From NCBI RefSeq assembly GCF_013410345.1, contig NZ_JACCFJ010000001.1, forward strand, positions 1,835,001 through 1,899,000: a DNA stretch of 64,000 nucleotides, written 5' to 3'. The notes beneath the pieces are model-generated. The model saw only the letters and a list, made by a program, of their open reading frames with translations. It was not told where the DNA came from and searched no databases. Made by a program: the position numbers and the translations under genes. Below, one piece after another: positions 1-8,262 of this stretch (within the stretch, counting starts at the first letter, position 1; every line of letters starts with the position of its first letter). The DNA comes from Saccharopolyspora hordei. Lineage in GTDB: Bacteria; Actinomycetota; Actinomycetes; Mycobacteriales; Pseudonocardiaceae.

Positions 1-1
1 C

Positions 2-574
2 TACGCCGAGCACGCGAAGGAGATGGGCGGCGAGGCGCCCGAGCACCCGGTGATCTTCATGAAGCCGTCCACGTCGGTCATCGGGCCGAACGCGCCCATC
101 AAGCTGCCGCCGAGCTCGGAGCGGGTGGACTTCGAGGGCGAGCTGGCCGCGGTGGTCGGCCAGCCGTGCAAGGACGTCCCAGAGGCCCGCGGCACCGACG
201 TGCTGCTCGGCTACACGATCGCCAACGACGTCACCGCCCGCGACCAGCAGCAGGCCGACGGCCAGTGGACCCGGGCCAAGGGCTACGACACGTTCTGCCC
301 GCTGGGACCGTGGATCGACACCACCGTCGACCCGTCGGACCTGGCCATCCGCACCGAACTGGACGGCGAGGTCAAGCAGGACTCGCGGACCTCGCTGCTG
401 CTGCACGACGTCGGCGCGCTGGTGTCGTGGATCTCGCGCGTGATGACCCTGCTGCCCGGCGACGTCATCCTCACCGGCACCCCGGCCGGCGTCGGCCCGA
501 TGCAGCCGGGCCAGAAGGTGTCGGTGTCCATCGACGGCCTCGGCACCCTCACCAACCCGGTGAAGCAGGGCTGA
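2..574 (+). CDS. Fumarylacetoacetate hydrolase family protein (3' part, start lies upstream)
   Basis: The reading frame is open from base 2, so the N-terminus lies outside the window; 190 residues remain. Visible family blocks are the GELAAVVG strand, the [12 protein letters not shown] metal-site region, [13 protein letters not shown] and the C-terminal [11 protein letters not shown] turn followed by GxGxLTNPV. These are typical of the FAH C-terminal catalytic domain, which cleaves C-C bonds in 2-oxo acids with a divalent metal (acylpyruvate hydrolase, 2-hydroxyhepta-2,4-diene-1,7-dioate isomerase and oxaloacetate decarboxylase subtypes). The exact substrate cannot be told from sequence. A FAA-hydrolase gene beside gltX is also the arrangement in mycobacteria (Rv2993c/gltS). 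It converges on the FAD monooxygenase and ends at a strong hairpin. Confidence 0.9.
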   Translation, partial: YAEHAKEMGGEAPEHPVIFMKPSTSVIGPNAPIKLPPSSERVDFEGELAAVVGQPCKDVPEARGTDVLLGYTIANDVTARDQQQADGQWTRAKGYDTFCPLGPWIDTTVDPSDLAIRTELDGEVKQDSRTSLLLHDVGALVSWISRVMTLLPGDVILTGTPAGVGPMQPGQKVSVSIDGLGTLTNPVKQG

Positions 575-581
575 CGGGCGG

Positions 582-612
582 CTCCGGCCGACGGGCGCTC
601 CGTCGGCCGGAG
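582..612. terminator. Bidirectional hairpin terminator
   Basis: A perfect 13-bp stem (582-594 pairing with 600-612) closes a 5-base loop, GCGCT. It lies 8 bases after the FAA-hydrolase stop and just beyond the end of the convergent monooxygenase gene, so it probably serves both. There is no T-run, as is usual in high-GC actinomycetes. Confidence 0.7.
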
Positions 613-619
613 GGCCCGC

Positions 620-1849
620 TCAGCGCAGGGCGGCCCGCGGGGGGCGCTCGCGGACCGCGCCGTAGGCCAGGAAGTACGGCGGGATCGACCGCAGCCACGG
701 CAGCTTCGAGACCGCGCGCAGCGGGAGCGGCAGGCGTGCGGTGTCGCCGAAGTCGATCTCGCCGCGCAGCGCCGGTGCGACCACGTTGTCGTGGATGACG
801 CGCTGCAACCCCTGGACCAGCACCGTCGTCGGCCACCGGCGCCGCTGCACCGCGGCGACGTGCCGCCGCTCCAGGCGCCCCCGGCGCAGCGGCTCGGCCA
901 GGTGGCGCGCCGCCGCGACCGCGTCCTGGACGGCCAGGTTGATGCCGATGCCGCCCACCGGGGACATCGCGTGCGCCGCGTCACCGATGCACAGCAGGCC
1001 CGGCACGTGCCACTTCCGCAGCCGGTCCAGCCTGACGTGCAGCAGCTTCACGTCGTCCCAGTCGGCGACCAGCTCCCGCCCGGCCAGCCAGGGGATCCTG
1101 CGCACCAGGTCCGCGTTGAACTCCTCGATGGGGCGGTCGCGGTCCTGGGCGTCGGTGTCCTTCTCGATGATGGCGGCCATCTGGTAGTAGTCGCCGCGGT
1201 CGATCATCGCGACGAAGGTGTCGTCGCGGATCAGTCCGATCAAGCCCGCCGGGTCGTCGGCGTGCCGCGGCACCCGGAACCACCGGACGTCCATCGGGGT
1301 CGGGAAGTCCCGCAGGCCCAGCTCGGGCATGTCGCGCACGAACGAGTCCCGGCCGTCGCAGGCGACCGTGATGGTGGCGCGGAGCTCGCCGGTGCCGCCG
1401 TCCGGGGTGCGGTAGCGGACGCCGTTGACCCGGCCGCCCTCGCGGATCAGCTCGGTCGCCTCGGTGTTCATCCGGAGTTCGAAGGTGGGCTCCTGCTTGC
1501 CCTCGTCGGCGAGCATGTCCAGCAGGTCCCACTGCGGGACCATGGCGATGTAGTTGTACTTGATGTCCAGCAGGCTGAAGTCGGCCATGGTGAACAGCTC
1601 GCCGCTCTGGCCGACCGGCACCGACACCCGGTCCACACGACGCTGGGGGAGTTCGGCGAACCGCTCGGCCAGGCCGAGGTCGTCGAGCAGCTGCAGGGTC
1701 GTCGGGTGCACCGTGTCGCCGCGGAAGTCCCGGAGGAAGTCGCCGTGCTTCTCGAGCACGACCACCTCGACGCCGGAGCGCGCCAGCAGCAGCCCGAGGA
1801 CCATGCCGGCGGGTCCGCCGCCGACGATGCAGCAGGTGGTTCGCTCCAT
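620..1849 (-). CDS. FAD-dependent monooxygenase (PheA/TfdB-like aromatic hydroxylase family)
   Basis: A 409-residue flavoprotein. The N-terminal GGGPAG dinucleotide fold binds FAD, a CDG motif near residue 165 is the second FAD/NADPH fingerprint, and GLLCIGDAAHAMSPVGGIG near residue 280 is the third, which contacts the ribityl chain. Together these define the class A flavoprotein monooxygenase family. The substrate is unknown; aromatic or polyketide-like rings are usual. ATG at 1849 was chosen because GGGGAG lies 8 bases upstream; an in-frame GTG at 1858 directly abuts that ribosome site and is less likely. The gene is divergent from gltX, and a perfect 16-bp palindrome lies about 20 bases before its start, suggesting control by a TetR-type repressor encoded elsewhere. 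The tail is short compared with TfdB proteins that carry a thioredoxin-like C-terminal domain. Confidence 0.85.
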   Translation of the reverse strand: MERTTCCIVGGGPAGMVLGLLLARSGVEVVVLEKHGDFLRDFRGDTVHPTTLQLLDDLGLAERFAELPQRRVDRVSVPVGQSGELFTMADFSLLDIKYNYIAMVPQWDLLDMLADEGKQEPTFELRMNTEATELIREGGRVNGVRYRTPDGGTGELRATITVACDGRDSFVRDMPELGLRDFPTPMDVRWFRVPRHADDPAGLIGLIRDDTFVAMIDRGDYYQMAAIIEKDTDAQDRDRPIEEFNADLVRRIPWLAGRELVADWDDVKLLHVRLDRLRKWHVPGLLCIGDAAHAMSPVGGIGINLAVQDAVAAARHLAEPLRRGRLERRHVAAVQRRRWPTTVLVQGLQRVIHDNVVAPALRGEIDFGDTARLPLPLRAVSKLPWLRSIPPYFLAYGAVRERPPRAALR

Positions 1850-1869
1850 CGCGATCACTCCCCAAGAAT

Positions 1870-1885
1870 TTCAACGCTCGTTGAA
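1870..1885. promoter_or_regulatory. TetR-type operator palindrome upstream of the FAD monooxygenase
   Basis: The sequence TTCAACG-CT-CGTTGAA is a perfect 16-bp inverted repeat in the 105-bp divergent gap between the monooxygenase (minus) and gltX (plus). Palindromes of this form are typical binding sites of TetR-family repressors. It lies between the likely promoter and the ribosome site of the monooxygenase, where a bound repressor would block transcription. No tetR gene is adjacent. Confidence 0.6.
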
Positions 1886-1954
1886 TAACTTCAGCATCCT
1901 CCTGCCGGACTCGCCCGTCAAGCGCCTCCGACCAGTGGCTAGGCTGGATGTGTT

Positions 1955-3451
1955 ATGAGCACGCCAGAAGCAGCAGCAACAGCAGCCGACAGGCCCGTCC
2001 GCGCCCGGTTCTGCCCCTCGCCGACCGGTGTCCCGCACGTGGGCCTCATCCGCACCGCCCTCTACAACTGGGCGTTCGCCCGGCACCACAAGGGCACCCT
2101 GGTGTTCCGCATCGAGGACACCGACGCCGCCCGGGACAGCGAGGAGTCCTACCAGGCGCTGCTGGACGCGTTGCGCTGGTTGGGCCTCGACTGGGACGAG
2201 GGCCCCGAGGTCGGCGGCCCCTACGGCCCCTACCGGCAGAGCGAGCGCGGCGAGATCTACACCGACGTCGCGCAGCGCCTGCTGGCCGCTGGCGAGCTCT
2301 ACGAGAGCTTCTCCACGCCCGAGGAGGTCGAGGCCCGGCACAGGGCGGCCGGTCGCGACCCCAAGCTGGGCTACGACAACCACGACCGCGACCTCACCGA
2401 GGAGCAGAAGGCCGCGTTCCGCGCCGAGGGCCGCACGCCGGTGCTGCGCCTGCGGATGCCGGACCGCGACATCACCTTCACCGACCTGGTGCGCGGTGAG
2501 ATCACCTTCCCCGCGGGCAGCGTGCCCGACCCGGTGCTGGTGCGCGGCAACGGGCAGCCGCTGTACACGCTGACCAACCCGGTCGACGACGCGATGCAGC
2601 GCATCACCCACGTGCTGCGCGGCGAGGACCTGCTGGCCTCCACGCCGCGGCAGATCGCGCTCTACGAGGCGCTGCAGCGCATCGGGGTCACCGACTTCAC
2701 GCCCGAGTTCGGCCACCTGCCCTTCGTCATGGGGGAGGGCAACAAGAAGCTCTCGAAGCGCGACCCGAAGTCCGACCTGTTCCACCACCGCGAGCGGGGT
2801 TTCCTGCCCGAGGGCCTGCTGAACTACCTGGCGCTGCTCGGCTGGTCGATCTCCGACGACCGCGACGTGTTCACGCTGGACGAGATGGTGGAGGCCTTCG
2901 ACATCAGCCGGGTCAGCTCCAACCCGGCGCGCTTCGACCAGAAGAAGGCCGACGCGATCAACTCCGCGCACCTGCGCGCGCTGGCGCCGGACGACTTCGT
3001 CGAGCGGGTCGTCCCCTACCTCGTCAAGGGCGGGGTGCTGCCCGCCGAGCCGACCGAGCAGCAGCTGGAGGTCGTGCGCGCCGCGGCGCCGCTGGTGCAG
3101 GAGCGGCTCATCGTGCTCTCCGACGCGGTCGGCATGATGGGCTTCCTGTTCGCCGGTGACGAGTTCGCCCCCGAGCCGGCCTCCGCGGAGAAGGCCCTCG
3201 GCGAGGACGCCGAGCCGGTGCTGCGGGCCGCCATCGACGCGCTCAGCGCGCTGTCCGAGTGGACGGCGTCGGCCATCGAGCAGGCGTTGAAGGACTCGGT
3301 CGTGGAGGGCCTGGGCATCAAGCCGCGCAAGGCCTTCGCCCCGGTCCGCGTCGCGGTCACCGGCCGCACGGTCTCGCCGCCGCTGTACGAGTCGATGGAA
3401 CTGCTCGGCCGGGACGTCTCGCTGGCCCGCCTGCGCAAGGCGCTGGGCTGA
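1955..3451 (+). CDS. gltX: Glutamyl-tRNA synthetase
   Basis: A 498-residue class I aminoacyl-tRNA synthetase that charges tRNA-Glu with glutamate in the cytosol. The HIGH signature appears as [19 protein letters not shown] near residues 22-41, and the KMSKS loop as KLSKR at residues 265-269 (bases about 2747-2761). The length is normal for bacterial GluRS. Actinobacteria generally lack GlnRS, so this enzyme is expected to be non-discriminating and to mischarge tRNA-Gln for the GatCAB amidotransferase; that is family knowledge, not visible here. The ATG at 1955 is followed by a short Ala/Thr-rich head before the conserved [11 protein letters not shown] block. Both of its presumed tRNA substrates are encoded about 1.1 to 1.6 kb downstream. 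Confidence 0.97.
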   Translation: MSTPEAAATAADRPVRARFCPSPTGVPHVGLIRTALYNWAFARHHKGTLVFRIEDTDAARDSEESYQALLDALRWLGLDWDEGPEVGGPYGPYRQSERGEIYTDVAQRLLAAGELYESFSTPEEVEARHRAAGRDPKLGYDNHDRDLTEEQKAAFRAEGRTPVLRLRMPDRDITFTDLVRGEITFPAGSVPDPVLVRGNGQPLYTLTNPVDDAMQRITHVLRGEDLLASTPRQIALYEALQRIGVTDFTPEFGHLPFVMGEGNKKLSKRDPKSDLFHHRERGFLPEGLLNYLALLGWSISDDRDVFTLDEMVEAFDISRVSSNPARFDQKKADAINSAHLRALAPDDFVERVVPYLVKGGVLPAEPTEQQLEVVRAAAPLVQERLIVLSDAVGMMGFLFAGDEFAPEPASAEKALGEDAEPVLRAAIDALSALSEWTASAIEQALKDSVVEGLGIKPRKAFAPVRVAVTGRTVSPPLYESMELLGRDVSLARLRKALG

Positions 3452-3467
3452 CCTCACCCGCCTCGCC

Positions 3468-3498
3468 GCCGGGGTCCTCCCGCTCGGAGGGCCCCGGC
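3468..3498. terminator. gltX terminator hairpin
   Basis: A 13-bp stem (3468-3480 with 3486-3498, one G-T wobble) and a CGCTC loop begin 17 bases after the gltX stop codon. It separates gltX from the HAD gene. Confidence 0.7.
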
Positions 3499-3612
3499 CG
3501 GTCGTGCTGCGGAGGAGCCGCGAGGGCTGCCTGCCGCGCACACCCGCATCGGCCGACAGGATCACCGTGTTGGCCGAATCGGACGCAGCGGGTGAACGCC
3601 TAGCCTCGCGGG

Positions 3613-4365
3613 GTGACATCCGCGCCGAACCACTCCACCACCCACGCACCCGGACAGCTCAAGGCCGTTTGCCTCGACGTCGACGACACCCTCCTCGACA
3701 CCCAGCGCGCGTCGCGGCAGGGCTTGCGGGAACTCGTCGGCACCGACCGGGCGTGGCCGGTGTGGGAGCGCACCACGGACCACTACTACGCGCGGTTCGT
3801 CAACGACGAGCTCGACTTCGAGGCGATGTGCGTCGAGCGCACCAAGGCCTTCTTCGCCGCCTTCGGCGAGCAGATCGACGACACCGAGGCGGCCCGCCGC
3901 GAGAGCGTCCGCATGGCCGCCATGCAGAGTGCCTGGGGCCTGTTCGACGACGCCCGCCCCTGCCTCGACTGGCTGCGCGACAGCGGCGTGCGGCTCGCCG
4001 TCATCACCAACGCGCCGAGCACCTACCAGCGCAAGAAGATCGCCGCCGTCGGCCTCGCGGACGTCTTCGACGCCGTGGTGATCTCCGGCGAGGTCGGTGT
4101 CGCCAAGCCCGACCCGCGGATCTTCCGCACCGCCTGCGACGCGCTCGGCCTGCGCCCCGACGAGGTCGCCCACGTCGGCGACCGGCTGGACACCGACGCC
4201 CGGGGCGCCGCCCGGGCCGGCCTCCACGGCGTGTGGCTCGACCGCAGCCGGAGCGAGCGGGGGACCGTCGGGGATGTGCCCGTCATCACGAGCCTGCACG
4301 AACTCCCCGAACTCCTCGTCGGCGACCTCCCCGCCATTCCCGCGATGCCCGAACTGATCGGGTAG
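3613..4365 (+). CDS. HAD-superfamily hydrolase (phosphatase-like)
   Basis: A 250-residue haloacid dehalogenase-type protein. Motif I is DVDDTLLD near residue 23 (nucleophile and general-acid Asp), motif II is the VITNAPS Thr/Asn region near residue 130, the conserved Lys is in KKIAAVGL/AKPDPRIF, and motif IV is GDRLDTDARGA near residue 195. The helical cap between motifs I and II fits the subfamily I (GPH/YjjG-like) type, so small phosphorylated metabolites or nucleotides are likely substrates. The start is the GTG at 3613, giving MTSAPNHST. It stands alone between the gltX terminator and the tRNA promoter. Substrate not assignable. Confidence 0.85.
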   Translation: MTSAPNHSTTHAPGQLKAVCLDVDDTLLDTQRASRQGLRELVGTDRAWPVWERTTDHYYARFVNDELDFEAMCVERTKAFFAAFGEQIDDTEAARRESVRMAAMQSAWGLFDDARPCLDWLRDSGVRLAVITNAPSTYQRKKIAAVGLADVFDAVVISGEVGVAKPDPRIFRTACDALGLRPDEVAHVGDRLDTDARGAARAGLHGVWLDRSRSERGTVGDVPVITSLHELPELLVGDLPAIPAMPELIG

Positions 4366-4417
4366 AGGGCGGTTGACCTGCGCCGATCCCGTGGCGACCG
4401 CCGAAACCCACCCCCCT

Positions 4418-4447
4418 TTCACAGCCCCCGCGGCGATGGTCTAATAT
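4418..4447 (+). promoter_or_regulatory. tRNA operon promoter (TTCACA-18-TAATAT)
   Basis: A -35-like TTCACA (4418-4423) and an unusually AT-rich -10 TAATAT (4442-4447) are separated by 18 bases, in a sequence otherwise very GC-rich. Transcription would start near 4454, about 77 bases before tRNA-Gln. The leader contains a short GGAGT...ACTCC hairpin. Confidence 0.6.
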
Positions 4448-4530
4448 TCTTACCAACGCAGCGGACAGGAGTCCGGGAGCGGAACTCCCCAGGGGGTTCG
4501 GCGAAAGGACGAACTGCCCGGGCGGCACCA

Positions 4531-4602
4531 TGGGGTATGGTGTAATTGGCAGCACGACTGATTCTGGTTCAGTTAGTCTAGGTTCGAGTCCTGGTACCCC
4601 AG
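4531..4602 (+). tRNA. tRNA-Gln (anticodon CTG)
   Basis: A 72-nt cloverleaf. The acceptor stem TGGGGTA (4531-4537) pairs with TACCCCA (4595-4601), G4602 is the discriminator, the anticodon loop reads TTCTGGT, and the T-arm carries GGTTCGAGTCC. The U1-A72 first pair is the known identity element of bacterial tRNA-Gln. CCA is not encoded. Confidence 0.95.
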
Positions 4603-4662
4603 CGAGCAGGTTCCGCTCGCAACCGGCGCGAGTCGGTTGCGGTCGTGTGATCGCTCACGCGT

Positions 4663-4735
4663 GGTCCCGTCGTCTAGCGGCCTAGGACGCCGCCCTCTCA
4701 AGGCGGTAGCGCGGGTTCAAATCCCGTCGGGACTA
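4663..4735 (+). tRNA. tRNA-Glu (anticodon CTC), copy 1
   Basis: A 73-nt cloverleaf. Acceptor GGTCCCG (4663-4669) pairs with CGGGACT (4728-4734, first pair G-U); the anticodon stem CCGCC/GGCGG encloses CTCTCAA; the T-arm is GCGGGTTCAAATCCCGT. It is followed by genomically encoded CCA (4736-4738) and at once by a strong terminator. It is probably co-transcribed with tRNA-Gln, 60 bases upstream. Confidence 0.95.
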
Positions 4736-4744
4736 CCAAGCAGG

Positions 4745-4777
4745 AGAGCCCCGTTCGCACCTCGCGAACGGGGCTCT
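4745..4777 (+). terminator. tRNA operon terminator
   Basis: A perfect 14-bp stem (4745-4758 with 4764-4777) with a 5-base loop starts 10 bases after tRNA-Glu copy 1 and is followed by TCTCGTT, an unusually T-rich tail for this genome. Confidence 0.85.
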
Positions 4778-4975
4778 TCTCGTTGCTGCGGCGCTCCCGT
4801 GGGGCGGGTGTGGTGGGGCAGGGCCGGTCCGGTGCCCCGGCCGGTCGGGCCGGGCCGCGGCCGCTCTCGGTCGCTCGGTCCCCGCGAATTCCGCTGCTCC
4901 GGCGGCCTCCGGTCACTCGATGGGGGTGGGTGTTCGGGGTGGATCAGGCGTGTTGTAGAGTTACTGCCGTAACGC

Positions 4976-5048
4976 GGTCCCGTCGTCTAGTGGCCTAGGA
5001 CGCCGCCCTCTCAAGGCGGTAACGCGGGTTCAAATCCCGTCGGGACTA
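4976..5048 (+). tRNA. tRNA-Glu (anticodon CTC), copy 2
   Basis: It differs from copy 1 at two positions: C to T in the D loop and G to A in the variable region. It is followed by CAA rather than an encoded CCA. A -10-like TAGAGT (4956-4961) about 15 bases before the mature 5' end suggests its own promoter. The 240-base gap between the copies shows no other gene. Confidence 0.95.
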
Positions 5049-5052
5049 CAAA

Positions 5053-5105
5053 AGCGGAAAAGGCCCTCGCTCGCGAAATGCGACGGGGGCCTTTCCGTTT
5101 CCGCG
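5053..5105. terminator. Terminator after tRNA-Glu copy 2
   Basis: A composite hairpin: AAAGGCCC (5059-5066) pairs with GGGCCTTT (5087-5094), and an alternative outer pairing GCGGAAA/TTTCCGC uses 5054-5060 with 5098-5104. It lies 6 bases after the tRNA and about 100 bases from the end of the convergent iclR gene. Confidence 0.75.
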
Positions 5106-5206
5106 TCTCGAGCACCGGCGCGACCGCACAGCGGCGGCTGGTTCGCCTCGAGGGGCGGTGCGGGCGCCGTCCGGTCACCCGCACCGCCCCGCGGTCGGCG
5201 ACGCGC

Positions 5207-5908
5207 TCACAGACGGTTCTGGAGGGCGTCCGCCGCCGCCAGGAGGTCGGCCGCCCAGCGCGCGCCCGGGCGCCGGCCCATGCGGTCGATCGGTCCGGAG
5301 ACCGAGATCGCCGCCACCACGTTCCCCTGCGTGTCCTTCACCGGGGCGCTCACGCTCGCCACCCCGGACTCGCGTTCCGCCACGCTCTGCGCCCACCCGC
5401 GGCGCCGGACCTCCATGAGCGTGCGCTCGCCGAAGACCGCCTCCGCCAGGACCGCGCGCTGGGTCGCCGGATCGGCCCACGCCGCCAGCACCTTGGCGCC
5501 CGAGCCCGCCGTCATCGACAGGGCCGTGCCCACCGGTACCGTGTCGCGGAGACCGCTGGGCGGTTCCGCCGTCGCGATGCACAGGCGCTGCATGCCGTCC
5601 CGGCGGTAGAGCTGGACGCTCTCGCCCGTGATGTCCCGGAGCTTGGGCAGCACCGTGGACGCCGCCTCCAGCAGCGGGTCCACCGCGCCGCCGGCCAGCT
5701 CGGCCAGGGCCGCGCCCGGGCGCCAGCGCCCGTCCGAATCCCGGCGCAGGAGGCGGTGCACCTCCAGTCCCACCGCCAAGCGGTGCGCCGTCGCCCTCGG
5801 CAAGCCCGTGCGGCTGCACAGTTCCGCCAGGCCGCACGGCTCCTCGGCCACGGCCTGCAGAACGGCCACCGCCTTGTCCAGTACTCCGATGCCGCTATGC
5901 TGTCCCAC
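5207..5908 (-). CDS. IclR-family regulator of leucine/amino-acid biosynthesis (NdgR/LtbR-like)
   Basis: A 233-residue regulator. An N-terminal winged helix ([20 protein letters not shown], recognition helix in [15 protein letters not shown], residues 8-55) is followed by the IclR effector domain, with the typical [10 protein letters not shown] and [21 protein letters not shown] segments. Its position divergent from leuCD, 90 bases away, is the conserved arrangement of NdgR in Streptomyces, LtbR in Corynebacterium and Rv2989 in M. tuberculosis, which control leuCD and other amino-acid genes. The GTG start at 5908 has no ribosome site; a TAGTAT -10 ends 6 bases upstream, so the message is probably leaderless. 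The effector ligand is not deducible. Confidence 0.9.
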   Translation of the reverse strand: MGQHSGIGVLDKAVAVLQAVAEEPCGLAELCSRTGLPRATAHRLAVGLEVHRLLRRDSDGRWRPGAALAELAGGAVDPLLEAASTVLPKLRDITGESVQLYRRDGMQRLCIATAEPPSGLRDTVPVGTALSMTAGSGAKVLAAWADPATQRAVLAEAVFGERTLMEVRRRGWAQSVAERESGVASVSAPVKDTQGNVVAAISVSGPIDRMGRRPGARWAADLLAAADALQNRL

Positions 5909-5997
5909 GTACCGATACTAGCTTCCCGGCATCTGGGAAGTCCACTCTGTGGGAAGACCCGTTCCGGGGTCTCGGCAGGCTCGACTGGGAGCAAGCG
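5909..5997. promoter_or_regulatory. iclR-leuC divergent promoter/operator region
   Basis: On the minus strand TAGTAT (5920-5915) with TGGACT 18 bases further up forms a promoter whose start would be the first base of the regulator's GTG. An inverted repeat CTTCCC (5922-5927)/GGGAAG (5935-5940) overlaps this promoter, and a second GGGAAG lies at 5951-5956 on the leuC side. These repeats are candidate binding sites for the IclR-type regulator. Confidence 0.5.
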
Positions 5998-7401
5998 ATG
6001 GGAAAAACGCTCGCGGAGAAGGTGTGGGACGCGCACATCGTGCGCCGTGGTGAAGGGCACGAACCCGACCTCCTCTACATCGATCTCCACCTGGTGCACG
6101 AGGTCACCAGCCCGCAGGCCTTCGAAGGGCTCCGGCTGGCCGGCCGGAAGGTGCGCCGCCCCGACCTGACGCTGGCCACCGAGGACCACAACGTGCCCAC
6201 CACCGGGATCGACCTGCCGATCGCCGACCCGGTGTCGCGCACCCAGGTCGACACGTTGCGGAAGAACTGCGCGGAGTTCGGCATCCGGCTGCACCCGATG
6301 GGCGACGCCGAGCAGGGCATCGTGCACGTCGTCGGCCCGCAGCTGGGGCTGACCCAGCCCGGCACCACGGTGGTCTGCGGTGACAGCCACACCTCCACGC
6401 ACGGTGCGTTCGGCGCGCTGGCCTTCGGCATCGGCACGTCCGAGGTCGAGCACGTGCTGGCCACCCAGACGTTGCCGCTGAAGCCGTTCAAGACCATGGC
6501 CATCAACGTCGAGGGCACGCTGCGCCCGGGCGTCACGAGCAAGGACGTGATCCTGGCCGTGATCGCCAAGATCGGCACCGGCGGCGGCCAGGGCTACGTG
6601 CTGGAGTACCGCGGCGAGGCGATCCGCAAGTTGTCCATGGAAGCCCGCATGACGATCTGCAACATGTCGATCGAGGCGGGCGCCCGGGCGGGCATGATCG
6701 CCCCGGACGAGACGACGTTCGAGTACCTGCAGGGGCGTCCGCACGCGCCGAAGGGCGCCGAGTGGGACGCTGCCGTCGAGTACTGGAAGACGCTGCGCAC
6801 CGACGACGACGCCACTTTCGACGCAGAGGTCACGCTCAACGCAGACGAGCTCACGCCTTTCGTCACCTGGGGCACCAACCCGGGCCAGGGTCTGCCGCTG
6901 TCGGAGCGGGTCCCGGACCCGGAGCAGATCGTCGACGAGGGCGAGCGGTACGCCGCGGAGAAGGCGTTGGCCTACATGGGCCTGGAGCCGGGCACGCCGC
7001 TGCGCGACATCGCGATCGACACGGTGTTCCTGGGCTCGTGCACCAACGGCCGCATCGAGGACCTGCGCGCCGCCGCGGAGGTCCTGCGGGGGCGCAAGGT
7101 CGCCGAGGGCGTGCGGATGCTCGTCGTCCCGGGCTCGATGCGGGTCCGCAAGCAGGCGGAGTCCGAGGGGCTGCACGAGGTCTTCACCGCCGCCGGCGCG
7201 GAATGGCGTTCGGCCGGTTGTTCGATGTGCCTGGGCATGAACCCGGACCAGCTCACCCCGGGCGAGCGCAGCGCGTCGACCTCCAACCGCAACTTCGAGG
7301 GCAGGCAAGGCAAGGGCGGCCGCACCCACCTGGTGTCCCCGCTCGTGGCCGCCGCCACCGCGGTGCGCGGCACCCTGTCCTCCCCCGAAGACCTCGACTG
7401 A
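5998..7401 (+). CDS. leuC: 3-Isopropylmalate dehydratase, large subunit
   Basis: A 467-residue aconitase-family subunit. With LeuD it isomerises 2-isopropylmalate to 3-isopropylmalate in leucine synthesis. The three 4Fe-4S ligands are Cys348 (GSCTNGR) and Cys408 and Cys411 ([11 protein letters not shown]). Other family marks are [15 protein letters not shown] near residue 128 and the [17 protein letters not shown] substrate/cluster loop near the end. Length matches bacterial LeuC. It is followed 25 bases later by leuD, forming a two-gene operon, and is divergent from the IclR regulator that probably controls it. The start ATG at 5998 gives [13 protein letters not shown], the standard N-terminus. 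Confidence 0.98.
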   Translation: MGKTLAEKVWDAHIVRRGEGHEPDLLYIDLHLVHEVTSPQAFEGLRLAGRKVRRPDLTLATEDHNVPTTGIDLPIADPVSRTQVDTLRKNCAEFGIRLHPMGDAEQGIVHVVGPQLGLTQPGTTVVCGDSHTSTHGAFGALAFGIGTSEVEHVLATQTLPLKPFKTMAINVEGTLRPGVTSKDVILAVIAKIGTGGGQGYVLEYRGEAIRKLSMEARMTICNMSIEAGARAGMIAPDETTFEYLQGRPHAPKGAEWDAAVEYWKTLRTDDDATFDAEVTLNADELTPFVTWGTNPGQGLPLSERVPDPEQIVDEGERYAAEKALAYMGLEPGTPLRDIAIDTVFLGSCTNGRIEDLRAAAEVLRGRKVAEGVRMLVVPGSMRVRKQAESEGLHEVFTAAGAEWRSAGCSMCLGMNPDQLTPGERSASTSNRNFEGRQGKGGRTHLVSPLVAAATAVRGTLSSPEDLD

Positions 7402-7426
7402 AGCCCACCCACCAGGAGCAGTGACG

Positions 7427-8029
7427 ATGGAACCGTTCAAGACGCACACCGGGGTCGGCGTCCCGCTGCGCCGGTCCAACGTGGACACCGACCAGATCAT
7501 CCCGGCGGTCTACCTCAAGCGGGTCTCCCGGACCGGCTTCGAGGACGCCCTGTTCGCCGCCTGGCGGGCTGACGAGGACTTCATCCTCAACCAGGAGCCG
7601 TTCCGGGCCGGCAGCGTGCTGGTGGCCGGGCCCGACTTCGGCACCGGCTCCTCCCGCGAGCACGCGGTGTGGGCGCTCAAGGACTACGGCTTCCGGGTGG
7701 TCATCTCCAGCCGCTTCGCCGACATCTTCCGCGGCAACGCCGGCAAGCAGGGGCTGCTGGCCGCCGAGTGCGAGCAGTCCGATGTGGAACTGCTCTGGAA
7801 GCTGCTGGAGAACGAGCCGGGTACCGCCGTGACGGTGGATCTCGAGCGACGCACCGTGCACGCCAAGGATCTCACCGTGCCCTTCCGGATCGACGACTAC
7901 ACCCGCTGGCGGCTGCTGGAAGGCCTCGACGACATCGGCCTGACCCTCCGGCACGCCGAGACGATCGACACTTTTGAGCGGGCGCGGCCGAGCTTCAAGC
8001 CGGTCACGCTGCCCCCGCCGGCGGGCTGA
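7427..8029 (+). CDS. leuD: 3-Isopropylmalate dehydratase, small subunit
   Basis: A 200-residue swivel-domain partner of LeuC. Diagnostic blocks are [16 protein letters not shown] near residue 17 and [17 protein letters not shown] near residue 68, the substrate-recognition loop. The ATG at 7427 was preferred over the in-frame GTG at 7421 because AGGAG (7414-7418) is 8 bases before the ATG but only 2 before the GTG. The leuC-leuD gap of 25 bases supports co-transcription and equal expression. A long hairpin terminates the operon. Confidence 0.97.
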   Translation: MEPFKTHTGVGVPLRRSNVDTDQIIPAVYLKRVSRTGFEDALFAAWRADEDFILNQEPFRAGSVLVAGPDFGTGSSREHAVWALKDYGFRVVISSRFADIFRGNAGKQGLLAAECEQSDVELLWKLLENEPGTAVTVDLERRTVHAKDLTVPFRIDDYTRWRLLEGLDDIGLTLRHAETIDTFERARPSFKPVTLPPPAG

Positions 8030-8038
8030 CACCGGCCT

Positions 8039-8090
8039 CCCCGGGTGGCGGTTTCTCATTGCCGTGCAAGGGAAAAACCGTCACCCGGGG
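8039..8090 (+). terminator. leuCD terminator
   Basis: A 16-bp stem (8039-8054 with 8075-8090, one G-T wobble) with a 20-base loop starts 10 bases after the leuD stop. Confidence 0.7.
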
Positions 8091-8179
8091 CACAACTGAA
8101 CAGTTGCTCCACGAGCACCTCGGCCCCGTTGCCCGGAGACGAATGCCCGCGCCCTGAACGAAAAAAACGGGGCGTGGCG

Positions 8180-8209
8180 ATTGGCATTTGTTTATCCGGG
8201 GCTTTACCG
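8180..8209 (+). promoter_or_regulatory. Candidate HU promoter (TTGGCA-18-TACCGT)
   Basis: TTGGCA (8180-8185) and TACCGT (8204-8209) are 18 bases apart in a locally AT-rich stretch. The start point would be near 8216, about 47 bases before the GTG. A second -35-like TTGACA at 8209-8214 has no good -10 partner. Nothing else coding is visible between the leuCD terminator and HU. Confidence 0.45.
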
Positions 8210-8262
8210 TTGACATTGAGTCGGCCCAACGGGGCCGTTGTTGTGTCCTGGGAGGGACTGAA

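Noticed and set aside
4739..4975. Additional tRNA or small RNA between the two tRNA-Glu genes
   Set aside because: Apart from the terminator hairpin and a promoter-like TAGAGT, no cloverleaf or conserved RNA pattern could be found.
8188..8262. N-terminal extension of HU by 25 residues
   Set aside because: GGAGGG six bases before GTG 8263 and the canonical [10 protein letters not shown] start fix the shorter form; the extension overlaps promoter sequence.
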